Below are positions 56,846 through 64,000 of a stretch of 64,000 bases of DNA, piece after piece. Position 1 is the stretch's first letter. Each line of letters opens with the position of its first letter. A program made the translations under genes and the position numbers. The stretch comes from Patiria miniata (lineage: Eukaryota > Echinodermata > Asteroidea > Valvatida > Asterinidae): NCBI RefSeq assembly GCF_015706575.1, contig NW_024037062.1, forward strand, positions 6,878,811 through 6,942,810, in the 5' to 3' direction. Under the pieces are notes generated by a model that searched no databases, was not told the origin of the DNA, and was given only the letters and a program-made list of their open reading frames with translations.

Positions 56846-57169
56846 AATTACAGGGAATACATTTCCATATTATCTTCAAGTAAACTAGAATCCTCCATCC
56901 TGATTGGTCAATCCAGAGCAACAAACCGTGCTACCTGATCCCGTGTAGCACGGTCCATATCGCACTCTGCGTATCATGCTATTCCAAGATGCGAGCTCCA
57001 TTCCAACTTCATGTGCAAATAACCGCTAAAATAAGCGAACTCATTCCAACTTTACTTGAAGATAAATTCATTATCCCACTCGCGCTCGTGGAATACGAAA
57101 AATGTGGTGCGTCTGAGTCCCACATATCGCTCGGCCTTCGGCCTCGTTGCACGTGGGACACAGATGCAG

Positions 57170-58322
57170 TACCGTAATTTTCGGAATATAAGCCGCGCGA
57201 CGTATAAGCCGCAGCACGCAAAAATCTGCAAATTAAGATTTGAAGTCGGCGTATAAGCCGCATCGGCGTATAAGCCGCACCCGCAACGGTTCAATTTTGT
57301 AAGGCCTCCAAATTCTAATCAAAATGCTCTGAACCAGTTCCATTTGCACTACGAAAGCTATAAAAAGGCCACAAATGTTATGTCAATTCATTTACAGTCG
57401 ATTACTCTTACAAACAAATATGGAAATTGATGATGAGAAATAAAAAACGGGAATTGCTGCCGGCTGGCTCGTCAGTGAGCCTGTGCCGGCGACCGACATT
57501 ATTTTCCCCCAGCACTTGAGAGAGTATGCAACCCACCATGTGTGGAGCGCATGTTGTGGAGCGCTACAAATCCTGCTTTGTGGCAACAGACGCTGAGTTG
57601 TTTTGTCCTAAAGGATACACAAGTCCGTTTTTACAGCAAAACTTATCAAATTGTTGTGATTACTAACGAGTAGTAACGTCAAAACTTCAAGTTTCGATCG
57701 TAACTTTCTTCGAAAACACGACAGTCAACACGATGCCGAGATTTTTATGGACGAATCCATTAATTTCGTAGGGGTGGTTTCACCCCTGTTTTGAGTTTTA
57801 CATCATTTCTTGAATACAGTTCAAGAAAAAAAATTATATTGTGACGTTGAACAACTGATTATCAAATAAAGATATGTTTCAAACTCCATAAAAAGTATTA
57901 GTTGTCTTTTTCCTTTTTTTAAACTGGGGAAATATTGGTAATTATTGTTCCCAAGAAAGTGCACCCCTTTATTACCACAAATGGTGTGGTCCATGGGAAT
58001 CCATGCAGCACGCATGCAGCATAGGCAGCATGACCTACGGCCGGTTGTCGATGTCCAAGGGACAGCTTTCACTAGCCGTACTTTTTACCGCTCGGTATCT
58101 TTTTGTGGGACGTGCTTTCGGTTTGTTAATGACTTTCTTAATTGATAATTATTTCAGCAACACATCTCTTCTTGTACCAGTACATTAAATACACATGGAA
58201 ATGTGCTTTTTTTTATTCTTCAAGTCTCGGCGTATAAGCCGCCCTGTGTATAAGCCGCAGTTAACATTTTCATGGGCAAATTCAACGTATAAGCCGCGGC
58301 TTATATTCCGAAAATTACGGTA
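57170..58322. mobile_element. DNA-transposon-like element with 'TATAAGCCGC' subterminal repeats
   Basis: Ends TACCGTAATTTTCGGAATAT and its inverse at 58,300-58,322. Several CGTATAAGCCGC words lie inside each end in mirrored orientation. 1,153 bp, no transposase seen. It resembles widespread animal MITE families with this motif; I do not assign a superfamily. Confidence 0.8.
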
Positions 58323-58434
58323 CATGCATTTCATGTTCCTCTCGCGCTCATGGGATAACTAATATTGTACTGCGGCATAGTTCGCAAGATCTGCCTTTAA
58401 TAAACGGCTACAATTTGACATCTTTTATTTGTAC

Positions 58435-58551
58435 CTCCATGCAGACTGTAATCCTCAGGGACAGTGCTGAATTTCTCTCCGATATCCCTCAGAATGTCCT
58501 CACTGATCCCAGTGGACGGGTAGCGAAGCGGCACGTTATAGTTGAAAAATC
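58435..58551 (-). CDS. OGDH: OGDH exon (PSTGISEDILRDIG)
   Basis: 117 bp, phase 1 to 1, acceptor ...TTCGTAG, donor GTACAAAT. Encodes GFFNYNVPLRYPSTGISEDI and ...YSLHG. The PSTG-x-x-EDIL block is typical of OGDH. Confidence 0.92.
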
Positions 58552-58727
58552 CTACGAACAAGTAATCACATTTATAAGTCACCTTTGAACAACTTTTTTC
58601 AAAACAAAAAAACTCTGCATATTCATGCACATTCCTGTACGATCCATAAGAGTTACAGCATTTATCTCTGGTTACAGTAGCATGAAACGACAATATTTCT
58701 ACTCCCCCTGGATGGGATGCTAGTCCA

Positions 58728-58912
58728 TCGCAGGTTACTCCCCAGCTAATGCCGGTACCCATTTACACTCCTGGGTGGAGAGAGGCAAGTGGGGGTAAAG
58801 TGGCTTGCCCAAGGACAGAACATATGTCTAGCAGCCGGATTCAAACCCCTGACCCTCTGATCATGAGTCACAAACCCTAACCACTCAGCCATACTCCCCC
58901 TTGTGCACACCT
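58728..58912 (-). repeat. tRNA-derived SINE (second family), minus copy
   Basis: On the minus strand: GGCTGAGTGGTTAGGG (box A-like), GGGTTTGAATCC (box B), CCTTGGGCAAGCCACTTTACC, AATGGGTACCGGCATTAG. Confidence 0.8.
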
Positions 58913-59010
58913 GCGTGGTTCATTTGTTTCTCTGACACATTAGAGCATCAACCGATGACAGGGGGCGTTAGGCTCATAAAAGATGCACGAGGAGTAATAA
59001 GTACACATAC

Positions 59011-59113
59011 CAGTCCAAGGTGAATCCAGCCAATCCGAGTTCTTGACTTGTGCGATGGTCTTTGCGTTCTGATACGCATCCTCACAAACCTTGTCATAAA
59101 CTACAAGTTCTTC
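59011..59113 (-). CDS. OGDH: OGDH exon (EELVVYDK...WLDSPW)
   Basis: 103 bp, enters phase 0, leaves phase 1 at GTATGTG; acceptor TCTTTGCAG. Encodes a helical segment EELVVYDKVCEDAYQNAK and the conserved WLDSPW. Confidence 0.93.
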
Positions 59114-59447
59114 CTGCAAAGACAACAGCATAATCCAAAACATTGTTATACTAGAAAAGTGAATAAAACTAGTGGCTTTTTTAACACTTCACCCACAGAT
59201 TCTATACTTGATTGGCCGAGAGTAAGTCACATGGTATTCGCTATTTTTGCTTTCTTGCTGTGCATGGCCTAAAAGATGATACGCACAGCAACCAGAGTAC
59301 TATACACGTACGCATAGAAACCAAAGTACTCTACGAACAGCGACCGGCATTGTGCGCAAATGCATATGGGTGTGCGCGTTGTGCGTATTGTTCCCAAGCA
59401 CTCGCTCTATTATTATTCATAAGATTTGCATTGGGGTGATGTAAATC

Positions 59448-59706
59448 AATATTAGGTTTTGCCCTTCACCAACGTATAATCACTGTATACTCAGCGTGTT
59501 ACCTCCCGAGTGAAAGAGGAAAAAAATCACCCACGTGGGACTCGAACCCACGACCTCCTGCTTTCTAGTGCAGACGTCTTACCACTCGACCACCAGGCTT
59601 GCGGGATCGGTTGGCTGGTGCGAATCTGATGTACATGTAGCAGTGGGTACCGCACTTGGGAGGTAACACACAGTGTTTGTACGTCGGTGAAGGGCAAAAT
59701 CTAATA
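59448..59706. mobile_element. Inverted-repeat element enclosing a tRNA-Ser-like sequence
   Basis: Arms TTAGGTTTTGCCCTTCACCA...GTTACCTCCC and GGGAGGTAAC...TGAAGGGCAAAATCTAAT flank a minus-strand tRNA-like region (59,535-59,605: GTGGTCGAGTGGTAAGAC, CTAGAAA loop, GTGGGTTCGAGTCCCAC). The left arm also occurs alone at 24,970-25,000. Confidence 0.75.
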
Positions 59707-59787
59707 AATATTATTATTATGAAAGATTTATTTAATTGTACTCTTCGCTGCCAGCAGCAAAATTCCGAATACATTTACATTAAACAC

Positions 59788-60363
59788 ACATTTATAAATA
59801 CCTAAGACAGTTTACCCATTCCTACTGGTCGAGAGCCCGTCACGTGCGTGGTTTTAAACGGTTCATACGGACTGGCTGGCTGGTCTTAAGTACTTTTCCA
59901 GAGTCACGTGAAATTTGCTCACGTAGGCTTGTGCAATACTACCAGTGAGTCAGTATTTAATTTAGTCCTAAATTCACACTACACCGGTAAGTTGCGTTCT
60001 GCGTCACATCCCGCAGTTTGCGCGACGGGCATGCCAATCTCCATACAAGGAGTTGAGTACCGCATGGACATATAGTGTTTCGAAAAACATGAAGTAAAAT
60101 TGTAGAAAAAAATGTTTGCATTGTTTTGACTTTTGACTAAAAAGTTTTGATTTTTTGACAGAAAAGGTATTTATGTATGAGAATAAATACACATGAAATA
60201 TGTGCTTGGCAGATATAATTAAACACTTATGTTTAAGACTGGTTGGAGTCTGGATGCTGATAATTACCCTCGCCTTCGGCTCAGGTAATTATCACCCATC
60301 CAGACTCCAACCTGACTTAAACAGAGGGTTTAAAACCGGCCAAGCACACATTTATTCCCTTAT
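59788..60363. repeat. Repeat with terminal palindrome, copy 2
   Basis: Same structure as 51,396-52,027, with the palindrome at 60,179-60,361. A short third fragment (GTTTACCTATTCCTATTGGTCGAGAGCC) lies at 62,850-62,908. Confidence 0.85.
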
Positions 60364-60904
60364 TGATATCTAAAGAGCATTTTGTGAAGGGGTGGTTTGG
60401 AAAAGTTCAAGTAAATGTTCACTTTATTTGTATTGAAATAGAAATACATTTTAATTGTATTAATATTAAATTAATCAATTATCTCTTAAAAACAAGCAGA
60501 ATCTGTGGAGGTGTTATAAAACAATTATTAACTGATTTAACTTGTGGTATAGTAAAACTTGCCTCCTACAGCAGACTTTAATTCTAATGACATCATTTTT
60601 TGTAATACTTTGAATAGTTTCTTACGGTAGAAAATGCGATTTTGTTACACGTTTTATGTGAATAGGTGCAGTTTTTCGTGTTCACTGTGTGCGTGGTGAT
60701 CCCCATCTTTATTTTCATGTTGCGTTTTGTCGTCTTCATTGTTTCTTTACCCCAAAAATTCCCTACAAAATAAAAACTATACCCTCTATCTATGGCATAC
60801 CTGTTGGTTTGTAATGTCCTTAACTGGTTTAGTAAGTCCAATAACCTAAAAGTGGATTTTGTTCCCATATCCCTTACCTTCCCAAATCCTCCAAAATCCT
60901 CTTT

Positions 60905-61590
60905 GCAAAATGGAGGATTTTGCAGGATTGAGGCTATATTTCAAAAATGTGTGGCTGATTTCTGAGGATGCATTGTGTCAAGGTCTTGGGCCGGACCTTG
61001 TGTTGTTTATGCTCAGCCATGCATGTATTTAGGCCTCGATTATACTTGAAATCCTTCGCACTGCTCCAGGATGTCACTGGCTCTGCCTCAACATACAGCG
61101 TGAGTAAAAAAAACCAAAAACCGAAATGTCGGGACCATTTTTTTAGTGAAGTTCTGGATGTAGCACTTTCAAAATCTAGGATAAGAAAGCCTGCTTCATA
61201 AGCTTTCTTTCAGTACAAGAATCATTCAAATCACTTATGTACTTTTTAAGTCACAGAATTTTAAACATTTTAAACACTGTTTTGAAGTTCTGTCCACAGA
61301 TCACAAAAAAGGTAAGTGTTTTTTTTTCAGCAAAACGAAAACAATTCACACACTGTGAACTGTTTTCATTTTGCTGAACTTCTATAAAAATATTGGTCCT
61401 GACATTTTGGGTTTTTTTTTAACTGAACCTGTATTGACAGTAATTGCTGGAGGACTTTGCAGGATTAAGGCAGTGGTCACCCCTCCAAGGACCACATTCA
61501 AGACATAACGGAGGAATTTTGCAGGATTGAGGCTGTATGCAATTTTTACAATGAGACAGTTGGAGGGTTTTGCAGGATTGAGGTTGCATG
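60905..61590. repeat. GGAGGATTTTGCAGGATTGAGGC motif repeats interrupted by MITE copy C
   Basis: Four copies at about 60,912, 61,448, 61,511 and 61,562. The MITE at 61,093 lies between the first and the others. Confidence 0.7.
61093..61433. mobile_element. MITE, copy C (related to copy A)
   Basis: The left arm matches copy A (GAAATGTCGGGACCATTTTTTTAGTGAAGTTCT). The right arm is largely lost. Ends TACAGCGTGAGTAAAAAAAA and GAACCTGTA. Confidence 0.8.
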
Positions 61591-62366
61591 CCTAGGAAGT
61601 TAGGGTTAAAGGGAACAGGGCCCTATACTAAACAATCGCCAATGGTTTTACTAGTGTAACATATAGAATTTGGTTATATGTCTTTGAGATGTTTGACTAT
61701 ACTTATATGTTAGGATACGGTAGCTGTGGCTAAGAGCGGGATGAACGATGACTACGAAGAATACAAAGACACCTTGGTATGAGCTCAGCTATGTGGAGAA
61801 ACTATTTTATTCTCAAGAACTCAATTAAAACCTGGTCTTGTATAATTACAGAAGTAGGAGACGGAAGACAGAAAATCGTAGATGAAGACTGGCAAGAGCA
61901 TAGGGCTGGATCAGCTTATGGCGATGCCTCTGGTTTCCCAGGGAGAAGAAGGAGAACTCCATGAAAGTGGGGAAAATGTGGACATTTTATACAGTTTCAG
62001 AGGGGCAATTTTGGGTGAAAATAGGAGATGATGTCATATAAAGAAAACATAACTTATATGACATCATTTCTGAGTAAAGGTAGACTGACCATAGACTGAC
62101 CTAATGGTCAGTCTGGGGGAGTACCCTTATGAGGTCACTTTCCCCTGTACAAGGGTGAAATCACAGTTTTGGTATGCTGTGGGTGTGTTGCTTGGAAAAC
62201 AGTGACATGAAGACCTTGGGTGTAATGTGGAACACCTGTTGTGAGATAGAGTGGGATCAGGAACAGTCAAAATTTCGGTCTTACACTAGTGCTGTTTTGT
62301 GGTTTGCAGGGCACTGAAATTGGGCCCAGACTGCAGTGAAATTGAGCAGCTTCATTGACCTCATAC
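61591..62366. other. OGDH intron, nothing recognised
   Basis: No exon in the required phase and no clear repeat. Confidence 0.4.
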
Positions 62367-62519
62367 CTCATATTCCTGCTGTGTCATGACACCTTCTTTG
62401 ATTTTGGCATCAGCGTACATGGACAGTACCGGCTGATGGCTGCGGATCTTCTTGTACATAGTTGGCTGTGTGAACATAGGCTCATCCATTTCATTATGGC
62501 CGTTGCGTCGATAGCACAC
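62367..62519 (-). CDS. OGDH: OGDH exon ([13 protein letters not shown])
   Basis: 153 bp, phase 0 to 0, acceptor ...TTTCTCAG and donor GTATGAGG. Encodes [20 protein letters not shown], the highly conserved substrate-side loop region of E1o, then a helical stretch ending QQEYE. It is the most N-terminal exon in the window. Confidence 0.95.
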
Positions 62520-62573
62520 CTGAGAAACACACAAAAGATGGAACAAAATTATGTAAGTCTAATTAATACCACA

Positions 62574-62740
62574 GGTATCAGGTTGGCGTAGCGGTACTTT
62601 CCTGGCCTTCTACCGCTGTGACCCAGGTTCGATTCCTGCCTGGGCATTTCAGTCCCTACTTGAGTTTTGCTCAGAATATTCTTCTGGGGTTTTCCTCCCA
62701 CATCTAAAACTGTAATTTCTTCACATTGTCTTCTCTTTAC
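62574..62740 (+). repeat. tRNA-derived SINE, copy 2
   Basis: AGGTTGGCGTAGCGG and GGTTCGATTCCTGCC, then TTCTGGGGTTTTCCTCCCACAT, as at 35,808. Followed by an (AAAT)n-like tail at 62,790. Confidence 0.85.
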
Positions 62741-62910
62741 TGGGCCCCATGGGAGACCAGTGGATTCCACTGAATGGGCTACCCAGTTAATAAATAAATA
62801 AGTAAATAAACAAGACAAGTATTATTTGTTTCAAAGGCCCAATTATTCAAAGCTGAGACAGTTTACCTATTCCTATTGGTCGAGAGCCTGTCACGTGGGT
62901 GGTTTAAAAT

Positions 62911-64000
62911 CCCCCCCACAGTAGTGTGGTTGGGGTCTACGAGCGAATACTTACCTGTAGAGCGAATACTACATATGCATTGTTCCCTATGCCGGCAGGC
63001 AATTTGCTAAGAGTTTTACACAATAGCGCCCTCACGTGTCCTACCCACGACGCCGTGACATGCGCAGTACGTTAGCGTCCTCTTTTTCTCAAGCGATACT
63101 TGCGTAAGCACTCAAGGAATCGAGTATAGTGGGGAAGGAGGGAGGGATGCTCTACAGGTAAGTATTCGCTCGTAGACCCCAACCACACTACTGTGGGGGG
63201 GAGTCTACATAACTCTACTTACCTGTAGAGCGAATACTACATGCATAGACTCGCACCGAGTAAGGCGGTGGGTATACGCGAATTACCGTATGTCTACAGG
63301 GGTGTAGGACATGAGGCGTGGCCAAAGGCAAACAACACCAAACAAAAAACCTAACACCCCAGACGCTCTAGGCTTCACCTCGTAAGTGGAACCCAAGAGC
63401 TCGTGCGCAAAAAGGCCAGGGGGGTGTAACCATTATGGGGATGAACACATGATAGGTACACCTCATTAAACTTAATGCCCATAGAAATATATACATGTAT
63501 TTTTATATGCTCACCCGTTAGTGCTTCCGTGAGGCTCGACTGGCCGCCAGTAGCACTTCTCTTCCAGCCTTGCCATCTGCCTGGAGGACATCCTTCAGGT
63601 AGCATTCGGAGAACGTGTTAGGGTTCTTCCAGCAGGCTGCCTTGACGATGTCACCTAGGGGGACACCCTTAAAAAAGGCCCACGAGGTGGACACTCCTCT
63701 GACCTCATGCGCTCGAATGGGTCCCTGGGTCGCTGGCCAGCCGCCCGGTACGGAACGGATAGCTGTCACGATCCAGCGAGTGATTGTATCGCGTCACGCC
63801 GGCCCATGGGGCGGGGTCGTTGTGATGAACAATTTGTTGTGTCCCGTACGAAGTGACTTCGTACGGTTGACATACCACTTAAGTGCTCGATTGGGCACCA
63901 AAGTTTGTCGTTTGTCTCGTTCGAAAAAGACTTGATGTCCGGGACAAAGATGTCCGGGGGCGTAAAGGTCTCCGACTGGTTCTTTGGGAGAAAACCGGCC
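62911..64000 (-). mobile_element. DIRS/Ngaro-like retroelement end with inverted repeats
   Basis: Arms of about 50 bp (CCCCACAGTAGTGTGGTTGG...CTTACCTGTAGAGC at 62,912-62,963 and the inverse at 63,149-63,200) are followed by a direct repeat of the inner part (CTTACCTGTAGAGCGAATAC at 63,219). Mixed inverted and split direct repeats next to a tyrosine recombinase are typical of DIRS/Ngaro ends. The element continues past 64,000. Confidence 0.7.
63518..63940 (-). pseudogene. Tyrosine recombinase C-terminus (DIRS/Ngaro type)
   Basis: On the minus strand: RALKWYVNRTKSL, then LFITTTPPHGP, an in-frame TGA at 63,794-63,796, RDTITRWIV, and IRAHEVRGVSTSWAFFKGVP with the H-x-x-R of the catalytic site. 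It continues with IVKAACWKNPNTFSECYLKD, where the Tyr is the likely nucleophile. The frame ends at 63,518. The order R/H-x-x-R/Y with SWA and W-x-x-x-x-TF is that of retroelement-encoded recombinases. The TGA is probably a CpG-decay mutation. Confidence 0.75.

Larger units (their letters stand above)
37931..62519 (-). other. OGDH: OGDH gene, 3' half (eleven exons seen)
   Basis: 2-oxoglutarate dehydrogenase (E1o) is the thiamine-diphosphate enzyme that decarboxylates 2-oxoglutarate in the mitochondrial TCA-cycle complex. The exons found encode about 480 codons from [15 protein letters not shown] to the stop, that is the C-terminal half. They include the GQDVERGTF block with the conserved Glu of the cofactor site, [37 protein letters not shown] and [20 protein letters not shown]. 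Splice sites are canonical and phases agree at every junction but one (46,293 to 43,745). N-terminal exons with the targeting peptide lie beyond 64,000. The motifs are OGDH rather than DHTKD1. I cannot tell OGDH from an OGDHL-type paralogue. Confidence 0.93.

Noticed and set aside
59535..59605. Functional tRNA-Ser gene
   Set aside because: No matching acceptor stem and no long variable arm; it sits inside an inverted-repeat element with a diverged relative at 45.1 kb.

Overview
This is animal nuclear DNA, most likely from a marine invertebrate. The window is AT-rich, carries canonical GT-AG spliced exons, and is crowded with MITEs, tRNA-derived SINEs, minisatellites and decayed transposons. 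A spliced 2-oxoglutarate dehydrogenase gene with long introns and a secreted discoidin-domain gene mark the host as a metazoan. I cannot name the species. Repeat style and gene content would fit amphioxus, a hemichordate, an echinoderm or another invertebrate.

Layout. (1) 560-4361, minus strand: the 5' part of a secreted protein gene with TATA box, signal-peptide exon and two exons of an F5/8 type C (discoidin) domain; it continues left of the window. (2) About 5.2-18.66 kb: an endogenous Polinton/Maverick- or adintovirus-like element. It carries a protein-primed-type family B DNA polymerase, a convergent retroviral-type integrase, a divergently transcribed late-like cluster (coiled-coil membrane protein, candidate capsid protein, packaging-type ATPase, several small membrane proteins), a proline-linker membrane protein, a convergent 463-residue protein and a small final gene. 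Most genes carry a few frameshifts or stops, but the key motifs mostly remain, so this is a fairly young fossil. An L2/CR1-like LINE (about 13.75-15.66 kb) splits one of its small genes. (3) 18.7-37.9 kb: gene-poor sequence with diverged tandem repeats, two minisatellites (GACTC-rich and 31 bp), a single-exon F-box-like ORF, duplicated blocks, a composite repeat with CAGGCGCGGATCC ends, and a 2.1-kb Tc1/mariner-superfamily transposon whose transposase has a stop near the expected catalytic Glu. (4) 37,931-62,519, minus strand: eleven exons encoding the C-terminal half of OGDH (E1o of the mitochondrial 2-oxoglutarate dehydrogenase complex), with introns full of MITEs, SINEs and an 11-bp satellite. 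(5) 62.9-64.0 kb: inverted repeats and a tyrosine-recombinase C-terminus typical of DIRS/Ngaro retroelements, within the OGDH intron or upstream region.

How the parts relate. The virus-like element has a self-contained logic: polymerase for replication, integrase for insertion, ATPase and capsid candidates for packaging. Its junctions are compact, with polymerase and integrase stops overlapping tail to tail, 10 bp between divergent starts, AT-rich TATA-like boxes next to start codons, and a perfect 18-bp hairpin between convergent genes. The host genes appear unrelated to it. The OGDH locus has two oddities: a reading-phase gap that implies an unseen exon between 43,746 and 46,292, and a local multiplication of one exon's 5' half together with its splice acceptor.
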